Below, in pieces: positions 17,218 to 28,442 of a DNA stretch of 64,000 bases. The notes below the pieces were generated by a model, which did no database searches, was not told the origin of the DNA, and was given only the letters and a program-made list of their open reading frames with translations. The position numbers were made by a program, and so were the translations under genes. Where the stretch lies: the NCBI GenBank assembly GCA_004298675.1, contig SCRI01000060.1, positions 1 to 64,000 of the forward strand. Direction: 5' to 3'. The stretch comes from a bacterium. Its GTDB lineage: Bacteria; Vulcanimicrobiota; Vulcanimicrobiia; Vulcanimicrobiales; SCRA01. Position 1 is the stretch's first letter; each line of letters opens with the position of its first letter.

Positions 17218-18047
17218 AGTTCGCAGGCAAGATTGCGCTGATCACCGGATCGTCCCGTGGCATCGGCAAGGCGCTGGCGCTGACGTTGGCCGCGCAAGGA
17301 GCGACGCTCGCCGTCAACTACAAGAAGAACGAGGCGGCGGCACACGCTACCGTCGCGGCGATCGAGCGCCTGGGCGCGCGCGCCCTTGCCATCCGCGCCG
17401 ACATGGAGGACCCCGCCGAGATCGAGCGGCTCTTTGCCGAGACGGCAGCCGCCTACGGGCGGCTCGATCTCTTCGTCTCCAACGCCGCGGCCAGTTCGTT
17501 CAAGAGCATCCTCGATCTCAAACCTCACCATCTCGATCGCTCCTTCGATCTCAACGTGCGCGCGTTCGTCCTAGCCGCGCAGCGGGCCGTGCCGCTGATG
17601 AAGGACGGCGGGCGCATCGTGGCGCTCTCGAGTTACGGCAGCATCCGCGCCTACCCCACGTACGCCAATCTCGGCTCTGCCAAGGCCGCCATCGAAGCTT
17701 GGGTGCGCTACATGGCGGTCGAGTTCGCACCCTACGGCATCAACGTCAACGCCGTCAACGGCGGCATCATCGACACGGAGTCGGCGGCCTTCTTCTACAA
17801 CGTGCCTGGCATGGCGCCGCTCTCGAAGGTCCTGCCGAAGATTCCGCAGGGGCGTATGGGAACCGCGCAGGAGGTTGCCGACGCCGTCGCCTTCCTGCTG
17901 GGTCCGGAGTCGACGTACATCACCGGGCAGACGCTCGTCGTCGACGGCGGGCTCACCGTCGTGGCGCCGCCGTTCTTCGACGACGCTACCCCACCGCTCA
18001 CGCTGCCGGAACGCACCAACGCGAAGGCCACCGCTTCACGTGCTTGA
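17214..18047 (+). CDS. SDR enoyl reductase, FabL/ChcA-like
   Basis: This short-chain dehydrogenase/reductase has 277 residues, a TGSSRGIG cofactor motif (11-18) and an active site spaced Tyr150-x6-Lys157, not the usual Tyr-x3-Lys. That spacing is typical of enoyl reductases (FabI, FabL). The block [19 protein letters not shown] closely resembles Bacillus FabL. ChcA, the 1-cyclohexenylcarbonyl-CoA reductase of cyclohexanecarboxyl-CoA synthesis, is a reductase of the same superfamily. Its ATG overlaps the dehydrogenase stop (ATGA). I infer reduction of ring double bonds conjugated to the CoA ester; a FabL role in fatty acid synthesis cannot be excluded. Confidence 0.88.
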   Translation: MKFAGKIALITGSSRGIGKALALTLAAQGATLAVNYKKNEAAAHATVAAIERLGARALAIRADMEDPAEIERLFAETAAAYGRLDLFVSNAAASSFKSILDLKPHHLDRSFDLNVRAFVLAAQRAVPLMKDGGRIVALSSYGSIRAYPTYANLGSAKAAIEAWVRYMAVEFAPYGINVNAVNGGIIDTESAAFFYNVPGMAPLSKVLPKIPQGRMGTAQEVADAVAFLLGPESTYITGQTLVVDGGLTVVAPPFFDDATPPLTLPERTNAKATASRA

Positions 18048-20088
18048 CGCCGCCCTGCGCGCCGGCCGCATCGGCACGCTCGCTCTTCCCAACCGCATCG
18101 TCATGGGCGCGATGCACCTGGGCTTCGAGTCGCGCGACGACGGCGGCGAGACGCTAGCAGCCTTCTACGCCGAGCGCGCTCGCGGCGGCGCGGGCTTGAT
18201 CGTCACCGGCGGCTGGGCCGTCAACCGCGCCGCTGCCGCCGGGCGCAGCTACGGCCTCGTCAACGAGGACGACGCCGCGCCGCGCCTGCGCCGCGTGGCA
18301 GACGCCGTGCACGCCGCCGGCGGACGCATCGCCTTGCAACTCTTCCACGCCGGCCGCTACGCGCCGCGTGCGTCCTTCGACATTCAGGCCGTAGCGCCGT
18401 CGCCGCTGGCCAGCACGTTGACGCGCGAGGAGCCGCGCGCGATGACGGAGGAGGACATCTGGGAGACCATCGCGCTCTACGCGCGCGGTGCCTTCCGGGC
18501 GCTGCAATTCGGCTTTGACGGCGTCGAGATCATGGCGTCCGAAGGCTACCTGGTCGACCAGTTCCTCTCGCCGCTGACCAATCGGCGCGACGACGACTGG
18601 GGCGGAGACGCCGCGCGGCGGCGGCGCTTCGGCATGGAGATACTGCGCGCCATCCGCAGGATGCTCGGCCCGGACATCCCCGTGATCTTCCGCATCTCCG
18701 GCGTCGACCTCATGCCGGGCGGCACGCCGCAGGACGACGTGCTGGACTTCGCGCGCGCGCTCGCGCACGAGGGCGTCGACGCGATCAACGTGGGCGTGGG
18801 CTGGCACGAGTCCCGCGTGCCCACCGTGCAGTCGCTGGTGCCCGCAGGCGTCTGGATCCGTTACGCCGCGGCGATCAAAGAGGTGGTGGGCGGCGTTCCG
18901 GTGATCGGCGGCAACCGCATCAATACGCTGACGCTGGCGGACGAGATCCTCGCGCGGGGCAGCGTCGACTTCATCTCGATGGCGCGCCCGTTCCTTGCGG
19001 ACCCTGCGCTCGTGTCCAAGGCCGCCGGCGGCCAAGCGCAACTGATCGATACCTGCATCGCGTGTAACCAGGCCTGCATCGATCGCTCGCTGAGCGATGG
19101 CGCCGTCTCTTGCATGGTCAATCCCCGCGCTGGGCGCGAGTTGGAGCTGCGTGAGGATCGCCCGGCCGGCAAGGCGCTGCACGTCGCCGTGATCGGCGGG
19201 GGCCCCGCGGGCATGGAGGCGGCACGCGCGCTCGCTGCGCTGGGCCACCGCGTCGAGCTCTTCGAAGCGCAGGTGCAACTCGGGGGCCAGCTCCGTCTGG
19301 CCGCGCGCGTCCCCGGCAAGGGCGACTACGGCGAAACGATCCGCTATTTCACGCACGAGTTGGCACGCTTGGGCGTCCGGGTCCGGCTGAGCGAGTGCTT
19401 CGGCGCCGCCGACGTCGAGCGCTTGCGCGCGTACGACGCCACCATCGTTGCGACCGGGGTGCGCCCGCGCGCGATCGACCTTCCCGGCGCCGATCTTCCG
19501 CACGTCCGCACCTACGCGCAGGCGCTGCTGGGCGAGCAAGAGATCGGACGGCGCGTTGCCATCGTCGGTGCCGGCGGTATCGCCGTCGACGTCGCGCATC
19601 TGCTCGCCTATGGCGACGCGGAACTCGACTCCGCAACGCGCTTTCTGTGGGAGCAGGGGCTTTGGAACGGCGGCGTGGACGGAGCACTGGTGATCGACCG
19701 CCGCCGCGTTGCCATGCTGCGCCGGGGCACGCGCGTGGGCGAGCACATCGGCAAATCGACGCGCTGGGCGATCCTGCAGGAGCTCCGCAGGCAAGGCGTG
19801 GAGACGCTCACCGGCGTGAGCTACGAGCGCATCGTGCCGGAGGGGCTCTGGATTCGCGACGAGCGCGGAGAGCGCCGGCTGATCGAAGCCGACAACGTCG
19901 TGATTGCAGCCGGCCAAGTGCCGGAGAACGCGCTCGCCGCGGCGCTGGCGCGCGCCTCGATCCGCCATCGCGTCATCGGCGGCGCACGCGAGGCCAAGGA
20001 GCTCGACGCCGTGCGCGCCTTCGACGAAGGCGCACGCGCCGCCCACGAACTGGGAGAGCGGCCGGTGGCCGCTCTCCCGCAGCCTTAG
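18040..20088 (+). CDS. FadH-like 2,4-dienoyl-CoA reductase / 2-enoate reductase (AnsM-like context)
   Basis: This 682-residue multi-cofactor flavoenzyme has an N-terminal old-yellow-enzyme TIM barrel with FMN (1 to about 335), then four Cys for a 4Fe-4S cluster (C339, C342, C346, C358; CIACNQAC). An FAD/NAD(P) domain follows ([15 protein letters not shown] at about 384-398). The dienoyl reductase residues are kept: Tyr in SEGY (about 170) and His in GVGWHESR (about 256). GTG 18040 overlaps the SDR stop by 8 nt. In this operon it is expected to remove ring double bonds from a cyclohexadienyl-carbonyl-CoA. The next gene, aconitase, converges on it. Confidence 0.9.
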   Translation: MLDAALRAGRIGTLALPNRIVMGAMHLGFESRDDGGETLAAFYAERARGGAGLIVTGGWAVNRAAAAGRSYGLVNEDDAAPRLRRVADAVHAAGGRIALQLFHAGRYAPRASFDIQAVAPSPLASTLTREEPRAMTEEDIWETIALYARGAFRALQFGFDGVEIMASEGYLVDQFLSPLTNRRDDDWGGDAARRRRFGMEILRAIRRMLGPDIPVIFRISGVDLMPGGTPQDDVLDFARALAHEGVDAINVGVGWHESRVPTVQSLVPAGVWIRYAAAIKEVVGGVPVIGGNRINTLTLADEILARGSVDFISMARPFLADPALVSKAAGGQAQLIDTCIACNQACIDRSLSDGAVSCMVNPRAGRELELREDRPAGKALHVAVIGGGPAGMEAARALAALGHRVELFEAQVQLGGQLRLAARVPGKGDYGETIRYFTHELARLGVRVRLSECFGAADVERLRAYDATIVATGVRPRAIDLPGADLPHVRTYAQALLGEQEIGRRVAIVGAGGIAVDVAHLLAYGDAELDSATRFLWEQGLWNGGVDGALVIDRRRVAMLRRGTRVGEHIGKSTRWAILQELRRQGVETLTGVSYERIVPEGLWIRDERGERRLIEADNVVIAAGQVPENALAAALARASIRHRVIGGAREAKELDAVRAFDEGARAAHELGERPVAALPQP

Positions 20089-20092
20089 ACCC

Positions 20093-22825
<2,733 letters not shown>

Positions 22826-22941
22826 GGGCTCCTCTCCTTTGCCAGGGAGCCTTCGCCACGCGCGCCGCGCCTCCCGGGGCTATCGCCCGGAGCGAAATCA
22901 GCATCCGTTCCCGTCGCTATGGCCGCCTCTTCGATCCGTAG

Positions 22942-22970
22942 TGACGGAGGCGGCGCAGCGCGGGTATAAT
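22942..22970 (+). promoter_or_regulatory. promoter of the EgtB-like remnant
   Basis: A consensus -10 TATAAT (22965-22970) has a TGAC-containing -35 candidate (around 22942) with about 18 nt between them. The ATG starts 8 nt after the -10, so the transcript would begin at or next to the start codon. Confidence 0.6.
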
Positions 22971-22978
22971 TGGTCCCT

Positions 22979-23524
22979 ATGCATTTCGATGCAAAGGAGG
23001 CCGTTGTAAGCGTCGCCATTGTGCCGGCCTGCAGACGCGAAACCTTTCTTGCTTGGTACGCGGAGAACCGGCGCCGCAGCGAGCGGATCTTCGATCTTGC
23101 GGTTCCACAGGCGCACCTCTCCCGGCCGATCCCGCTGCGCCACCCCATTGTCTTCTACGAAGGTCACTTGCCGGCGTTCAGTTACATCACGCTCGTGCGC
23201 AAGGCACTTGGCGGTCCGCCCATCGACGCCGACCTCGAACGTCTCTTCCAGCGCGGTATCGACCCCGCCGATACCGTGGGAGCCCAGCGCTCTCAGCCGG
23301 CAGCCTGGCCGCCGCGCGATCGTATCCGCGACGCGGCCGCGCGCTGGCATCGAACTCGTTGTCCCAGCCGAACTCGGTACCGTCGCGACTTCGACGGAGA
23401 GCACTACGTGGTGAAAGGGGCCTCACCGGTCACGGCGCGCAGCCTCATCCGCCGCAGCTTCCGCAACTGGTACCGTACCAACTACCCCTACGTCTACGCG
23501 AAGTTCCGCTGCGCCTACGATTGA
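22979..23524 (+). pseudogene. EgtB-like (DinB_2 + FGE-sulfatase) gene with most of the FGE domain deleted
   Basis: The 181-residue frame begins like iron-dependent EgtB-type enzymes: FLAWYAENRRRSERIFDL, then the DinB_2 signature RHPIVFYEGHLPAFSY and LFQRGIDPADT. It ends like the same family's C-terminus: DGEHYVVKGASPVTARS and FRNWYRTNYPYVYAKFRC. The roughly 250 residues that normally lie between are missing. At the junction (about 23345-23385) the opposite strand reads DGTEFGWDNEF, a motif from the lost middle of the family, so a small piece seems to have been inverted. Normal members are over 400 residues and act in ergothioneine-type sulfoxide formation. This copy lacks the FGE core and should be inactive, unless an assembly error created it. 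Confidence 0.7.
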
Positions 23525-23529
23525 ACGGC

Positions 23530-23558
23530 GGGGCCCCTTTGCGCAGCGCAGGGGCCCC
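23530..23558. terminator. GC-rich hairpin between convergent genes
   Basis: GGGGCCCC at 23530-23537 pairs with GGGGCCCC at 23551-23558, with a smaller TGCG/CGCA stem inside. It sits between two convergent genes, so it could stop both transcripts. Neither side has a U-tract. Confidence 0.45.
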
Positions 23559-23571
23559 CAAACGCGGAACG

Positions 23572-24012
23572 CTACAGGGAGAAGCGAAGCCCCAGGAAGG
23601 CGGACGATCCAACGTCGCTACCGCCGCCGTAGACGCGCAGCTCGAGCGATGTCAGCGGCGCGACGCGCGTTCCGAGGATCCCGGTCAAGACCGTCCCCGA
23701 GCGCCCGTCGCGCTTGAGCTGCCCAACGCCCAAGCCGCCGCCGATGTAGCCGGCGCTGCCGTGGCCCACCAGTTCAGCCGTCGCCGCGTAGCGGCCACCA
23801 CCGTTGGAGAGCGGCGCGCCGACCGAGAGCTGCAGCTGCGCCGGCAGCGCGGGCGCGGAGAGGGAATCGCTGAGGATACCGCCGACGTCGCTCGAGTCAC
23901 CGGTGAAGACACCGCCTGCGATCGACGGTCCGGCTAAGGCCGGGGCCGCCGGCAGACAGGCGGCGGCGGCGAGCACGAGAGCGGGGAACAGTTTGCGTAT
24001 GTTCATGTTCAT
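23572..24012 (-). CDS. small exported Gly-rich protein
   Basis: I do not recognise this 146-residue protein. It has a clear Sec signal peptide (IRKLFPALVLAAAACLP then ALA cleavage site near residue 27). The mature part alternates hydrophobic and polar residues in beta-strand fashion (TSLELRVYGGG) and ends in FLGLRFSL, reminiscent of an outer-membrane beta strand. No Cys or catalytic motif is present. Two in-frame ATGs (24012, 24006) are possible and neither has a strong ribosome site. It is divergent from trpS with only 78 nt between. Confidence 0.6.
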   Translation of the reverse strand: MNMNIRKLFPALVLAAAACLPAAPALAGPSIAGGVFTGDSSDVGGILSDSLSAPALPAQLQLSVGAPLSNGGGRYAATAELVGHGSAGYIGGGLGVGQLKRDGRSGTVLTGILGTRVAPLTSLELRVYGGGSDVGSSAFLGLRFSL

Positions 24013-24090
24013 CGTTCTGCCCTTGTCGCCGCAGCAGTACGAACCCTCGCTCCAGGGAGTGCGTCCGCTCACGCACAACTTAACGTTTCC

Positions 24091-25095
24091 ATGAAGGTCT
24101 CCCTCACCGGCATCAAGCCCAGCGGTACCGTGCACATTGGAAATTATTTGGGCGCGATCGTGCCCGCCATCGAGTTGGCACGGCGCTTCGAGCGCTCGCT
24201 CTATTTCATTGCCGACGAGCATGCGTTGACCAGTGTCGAGGATCCCGCCAAACTGCATGCGCAGATCTACGATCTCGCGGCGACGTGGCTCGCCTGCGGA
24301 CTCGATCCCGAGCGCACGTTCTTCTACCGTCAGTCGGCGATCCCGGAGGTCTTCGAATTGGCGTGGATCCTGGGCTGCGTCGCCCCCAAAGGGTTGCTGG
24401 ACCGTGCCCACGCGTACAAGGCCGCGCTCGCAGCGGGGGAGGCCATCAACGTCGGCGTCTACACCTACCCCGTGCTCATGGCGGCGGACATCCTCCTCTT
24501 CGATACCACCGTGGTGCCCGTCGGTAAGGATCAGAAGCAGCACGTCGAGATCGCGCGCGACGTCGCGGAGAAGTTCAACCGTCTCTACGGCGACGTGCTG
24601 GCATTGCCTGAACCGGAGATCGGCGACCAGAGCATGACGGTGCCGGGTCTGGACGGACGCAAGATGTCGAAGTCGTACGACAACGTCATCCCGCTGTGGG
24701 CACCGGCGGCGCAGCGCCGTAAGCTCGTCATGCGCATCAAGACCAACTCGCAGGCACCCGCAGAACCCAAGGACACGGAGAGCAGCGAGATCTTCCAACT
24801 CTACCGTTTGTTCGCAACGCCGCAGCAGACGGCACAGCTGGAGCGCCGCTATGCCGCCGGCATCGGCTGGGCCGACGCGAAGACGGCTCTGGCCGACGTC
24901 ATGGAAGAACGCCTGGCGCCGCTGCGGGCACGCTACGAGGCGCTGCGTGCCGACGAAGCCGCGCTCGACCGCGTCTTGGAGCAAGGGGCGCAACGGGCGC
25001 GCGCGATCGCGCGCGCGACGCTGGCGCGCGTGCGCGCGGCCGTCGGCATCGCCACGCCGGGCGCCAGCGCTGCGCAGCGGGAAACGGCCACGTAA
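24091..25095 (+). CDS. trpS: tryptophanyl-tRNA synthetase
   Basis: This class I enzyme charges tRNA-Trp. It has 334 residues, with the HIGH-type motif read as HIGN (VHIGNYLGA, about residues 15-18) and KMSKS (about 192-196) intact. GKDQKQHVE is the conserved substrate-binding segment. Length and motifs are typical of bacterial TrpS. No Shine-Dalgarno stands before ATG 24091. Confidence 0.96.
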   Translation: MKVSLTGIKPSGTVHIGNYLGAIVPAIELARRFERSLYFIADEHALTSVEDPAKLHAQIYDLAATWLACGLDPERTFFYRQSAIPEVFELAWILGCVAPKGLLDRAHAYKAALAAGEAINVGVYTYPVLMAADILLFDTTVVPVGKDQKQHVEIARDVAEKFNRLYGDVLALPEPEIGDQSMTVPGLDGRKMSKSYDNVIPLWAPAAQRRKLVMRIKTNSQAPAEPKDTESSEIFQLYRLFATPQQTAQLERRYAAGIGWADAKTALADVMEERLAPLRARYEALRADEAALDRVLEQGAQRARAIARATLARVRAAVGIATPGASAAQRETAT

Positions 25096-25124
25096 CCCGG
25101 CAGGCGGGTCCTTTGACGGCCCCG

Positions 25125-25133
25125 TGGTATACT
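25125..25133 (+). promoter_or_regulatory. extended -10 promoter of lepA
   Basis: TGGTATACT forms an extended -10 (TGn + TATACT, 25128-25133) 8 nt before the lepA ATG. This predicts a transcript starting at or beside the start codon. A TTGACG at 25113-25118 is only 9 nt away, too close to act as the -35. Confidence 0.55.
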
Positions 25134-25141
25134 ACCGCTCG

Positions 25142-26941
25142 ATGTCAACCACCGCGCGCATCCGGAACTTCTGCATCATCGCCCATATCGACCATGGGAA
25201 GACGACGCTCAGCGACCGCTTGCTGGAGCTGACGCAGACGCTCTCCAAACGCGACTTGACCGAGCAGACTCTGGATGCAATGGATCTGGAGCGCGAGCGC
25301 GGCATCACGATCAAGGCCCATCCAGTCACCTTGACCTACATGGCGCGCGACGGTAAGGCCTACGAGCTCAATCTCATCGACACGCCTGGCCACGTCGACT
25401 TCTCCTACGAGGTGAGCAGAAGCCTCGCCGCCTGCGAGGGGGCGCTGCTGGTCATCGACGCCAGCCAAGGCGTCGAGGCACAGACCCTGGCCAACTACCA
25501 TCTAGCCACCGACCACAATCTCCAGATCATCCCCGTCATCAACAAGATCGATCTTCCCAGCGCCGATCCCGAGCGCGTCAAGGAGCAGATCGAGGAGCTG
25601 CTGGTGATCGAGCGCGACGAGGCCATCCTCTGCAGCGCCAAGGAAGGGATCGGCATCGAGGAGATCCTGGAAGCGATCGTCCAGCGCATTCCACCGCCCA
25701 AAGGGGCGCGCGATCATCTGCGCGGCTTGGTCTTCGACGCCGAGTTCGACACCTATCGCGGCGTCATCTGCTACGCGCGCATCGTCGACGGCACGCTCAA
25801 GCCCGGCATGAAGTTCATGTCGATGGCGCACCAGCACCACTTCGACTGCACGGAAGTAGGCGTCTTCAAGCCGCACATGGTCAAGAGCGAGCAGCTTTCG
25901 GTTGGGGAAGTCGGCTACGTCATCGGAAACATCAAAACGCTGGGTGACATCGACGTCGGCGACACGATCACCTCGGCGGAGAACCCCGCGGGGCATCCGC
26001 TGCCGGGCTATCGGCCCGTCACGCCGATGGTCTACTGCGGCCTCTATCCCAACGAGGGTGTGGAGTACAGCGACCTGCGCGACGCGCTGGAGAAGCTCAA
26101 GCTCAACGACGCCTCGCTGGTCTATGAGCCGGAGACCTCGGTGGCGCTGGGCTTCGGCTTCCGCTGCGGCTTCCTGGGCCTGCTGCACATGGAGATCGTG
26201 CAGGAGCGCCTGGAGCGCAATTACAACCTCGAGCTGATCGCCACCAGCCCCTCCGTGGTCTATCGCGTCACCAAGACCGACGACAGCGTGGAGCTGGTCG
26301 ACAATCCCGCCAAGCTCCCCGCCAAGACGCTGATCCGCGAGATCGAGGAGCCGTACGTCAAAGCCACGATCATCACGCCCAACGAGTACGTGGGCACGAT
26401 CATGGAGCTGGCCCTCAACCGCCGCGGCACCATGGTCGGTATGGAGTATCTCCCGGACACGCGCGTGATCCTCACCTACGACGTACCGCTGGCCGAAGTC
26501 ATCGTCGATTTCTTCGACCAGCTGAAGAGCCGCACCAAAGGCTACGCCAGCCTCGATTACGAGGTCACCGGCTATCGCCCCGGCAAGCTGGAAAAACTGG
26601 AGATCCTGCTCAATGGCGAGCCGGTCGACGCGCTCAGCTTCATCGTGGCTCAGGAGAAAGCCGCGTCTTGGGGGCGCGCGCTGGCGAGCAAGCTCAAAGA
26701 AGTCATTCCACGGCAGATGTTCGACGTACCGATCCAAGCCGCCATCGGCGGGAAGATCGTGGCTCGAGAGACGGTCAGCGCGATGCGCAAGAACGTGCTG
26801 GCGAAGTGTTACGGCGGCGACATCACGCGCAAGCGCAAACTGCTCGAGAAACAGAAGGCCGGCAAGGAACGTATGAAGCGCGTGGGGCGCGTGGAACTAC
26901 CGCAGGAGGCGTTCATGGCGGTGCTGCGTCTGGAGGAGTAA
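25142..26941 (+). CDS. lepA: elongation factor 4 (LepA)
   Basis: This ribosomal GTPase back-translocates or rescues stalled elongation complexes at the membrane-cytosol interface. It has 599 residues, the family's normal length. G-motifs are AHIDHGKTT (about 14-22), DTPGH and NKID. The LepA-specific C-terminal domain ends with [23 protein letters not shown] 25142 is the family start; the longer upstream frame is the antisense or frame shadow of trpS. The next small gene begins one base after the stop. Confidence 0.97.
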   Translation: MSTTARIRNFCIIAHIDHGKTTLSDRLLELTQTLSKRDLTEQTLDAMDLERERGITIKAHPVTLTYMARDGKAYELNLIDTPGHVDFSYEVSRSLAACEGALLVIDASQGVEAQTLANYHLATDHNLQIIPVINKIDLPSADPERVKEQIEELLVIERDEAILCSAKEGIGIEEILEAIVQRIPPPKGARDHLRGLVFDAEFDTYRGVICYARIVDGTLKPGMKFMSMAHQHHFDCTEVGVFKPHMVKSEQLSVGEVGYVIGNIKTLGDIDVGDTITSAENPAGHPLPGYRPVTPMVYCGLYPNEGVEYSDLRDALEKLKLNDASLVYEPETSVALGFGFRCGFLGLLHMEIVQERLERNYNLELIATSPSVVYRVTKTDDSVELVDNPAKLPAKTLIREIEEPYVKATIITPNEYVGTIMELALNRRGTMVGMEYLPDTRVILTYDVPLAEVIVDFFDQLKSRTKGYASLDYEVTGYRPGKLEKLEILLNGEPVDALSFIVAQEKAASWGRALASKLKEVIPRQMFDVPIQAAIGGKIVARETVSAMRKNVLAKCYGGDITRKRKLLEKQKAGKERMKRVGRVELPQEAFMAVLRLEE

Positions 26942-26942
26942 G

Positions 26943-27251
26943 ATGGCCGACCACGATCCGCTCGAGAAGGCCCTGGGCGATATCCTCAAAGGGATCGAGC
27001 CGCTCCCCAGCCCGCAGCAGCCGGCGCGGCCCCGAACGAGTGCGTCGCGTAAACGCCGCAAGGGCGCGCCCGATCTCGATGCCGATCCCGAGGCCTGGGA
27101 TCGCTACCGGACCTGCGAGCGTAAGCGTGCCTACCCCACGGAGACCGCCGCGCGCCTCGACGCCCTGCGCCAACGGCGCCGGCTCTTCGTCTACCGTTGC
27201 CGCTTCTGCGACAAGTTCCACCTCACCAGCCAAGGCGGCGAGAACGCCTAA
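26943..27251 (+). CDS. small zinc-ribbon-like protein
   Basis: This 102-residue soluble protein has a basic middle (RKRRKGAP) and a C-terminal metal-site pattern: Cys in RTCERKRAY and then YRCRFCDKFHLTS. The CxxC...H arrangement resembles short conserved zinc-ribbon proteins of unknown function. It starts one base after the lepA stop and is probably co-transcribed with it. It overlaps the convergent aminotransferase gene by 4 nt. Confidence 0.7.
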   Translation: MADHDPLEKALGDILKGIEPLPSPQQPARPRTSASRKRRKGAPDLDADPEAWDRYRTCERKRAYPTETAARLDALRQRRRLFVYRCRFCDKFHLTSQGGENA

Positions 27252-28408
27252 CCGAAGGCGCGCCGCATCCGCTCGCCCAACAGCGCCAGGCGCTCCAGCG
27301 GCTCGTTGCTGAAGACCAGGCGCACGTAGCGGTCACCGCTCAGCGTACCCCAGCCTGCCATCGGCGCGACCGCAACCTTGCCGCGCTCCAGGAGTTGGCG
27401 TGCCATCCCGGCACCGTCCAGGCCCAGCGGCGTCGCGTCGATCAGCAGCGACCATCCACCCGCAGGGCGCACCGGCGCATAGCCCTCCAACTGTTCGAGC
27501 ACCGCGTCGCGCCGCCGCTCCCACTCCGCCAGCACGTCGGCATACTCTTGCGCGGGTGCCTCCAAGGCAGCGACGGCGGCACCCTGCGCGATGCCCACGG
27601 GCGTGACCACGTTGGCCATGCGCACCGCCTCGAGCGCATGCACGAGCGCCGGCGGCGCAGCGATCCAGCCCACGCGCCAGCCGATCATGCGCTGCTCCTT
27701 GGAGACCGAGCCCACTACGATCGTGCGCTCGGCCATCCCCGGCAGCGAGGCCGGATGCACGAGCGCGCGCCGGTCAAAGAGGATGCGCTCCATCGCCGCA
27801 TCGTCGATGAGCCACAGATCGTGCTCCCGGCAGAGCGCAGCCACGGCCTCCCACTCACCCTCGTCGAAGACGGCACCGGACGGCATCGACGGGCTCATCA
27901 TCAAACAGGCTTTCGTCTTGTCCGTCACCGCCGCGCGCAGGGCGGCGCAGTCCAGGCGCCACTCGCCGGCGCGGACGCGCAGCGGCACCGGCACGGGCAC
28001 CGCGCCGGCGAGGCGAACGCGGTTGAGCAACCCGATGTAGGTGGGATCGGTGACGATGACTTCGTCGCCGGGATCGACCGTCGCCAGCAGCACGTCGAAG
28101 ATGCCCTCCAATCCGCCCGCGGTGATCAACACCTGTCCGGCGTCGTAGGCGTGATCGGTCTGACGGCTCAAGCGCGCGGCGACGGCGCGGCGCAACTCCA
28201 AACTGCCGGTGAACGGAAGATAACTGTTGGCGGCATCGCTGAGCAGAGCCGTGCGCGTTGCCGCCAGCGCCCAGGTCCAAGGGCGCAGATCGGTATCGAG
28301 ATTCTCCAGGCGCAGGATCTCCACGTCGTCCGGCACTGCCGCGGCCACGCGGTGGATCGTCAACTCCTCGATGGCGCGCACGCGACGCGCGGGAACGAGC
28401 TCTGCCAT
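27248..28408 (-). CDS. class I/II pyridoxal-phosphate aminotransferase
   Basis: This 386-residue fold-type I aminotransferase has the PLP Lys in SVSKEQRMIGWRVGW (about residue 232), preceded by the Asp in LIDDAAM and the N-terminal SYLPFTGS substrate segment. It resembles AspC/DAT-type enzymes acting on amino acids and 2-oxo acids. The exact substrate cannot be told. It stands alone between convergent and downstream-facing neighbours. Confidence 0.85.
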   Translation of the reverse strand: MAELVPARRVRAIEELTIHRVAAAVPDDVEILRLENLDTDLRPWTWALAATRTALLSDAANSYLPFTGSLELRRAVAARLSRQTDHAYDAGQVLITAGGLEGIFDVLLATVDPGDEVIVTDPTYIGLLNRVRLAGAVPVPVPLRVRAGEWRLDCAALRAAVTDKTKACLMMSPSMPSGAVFDEGEWEAVAALCREHDLWLIDDAAMERILFDRRALVHPASLPGMAERTIVVGSVSKEQRMIGWRVGWIAAPPALVHALEAVRMANVVTPVGIAQGAAVAALEAPAQEYADVLAEWERRRDAVLEQLEGYAPVRPAGGWSLLIDATPLGLDGAGMARQLLERGKVAVAPMAGWGTLSGDRYVRLVFSNEPLERLALLGERMRRAFG

Positions 28409-28442
28409 GGCGTCCCCTTAGCAGCAGGCGCGTGATTCCCTC

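Noticed and set aside
17875-18039. An N-terminal extension of the FadH-like enzyme
   Set aside because: It is Arg/Ser-rich shadow of the SDR gene; the flavoenzyme fold begins at GTG 18040.
24851-25141. A longer lepA starting inside trpS
   Set aside because: The extra residues are an out-of-frame shadow; LepA homologues start just before the first G-motif, as at ATG 25142.
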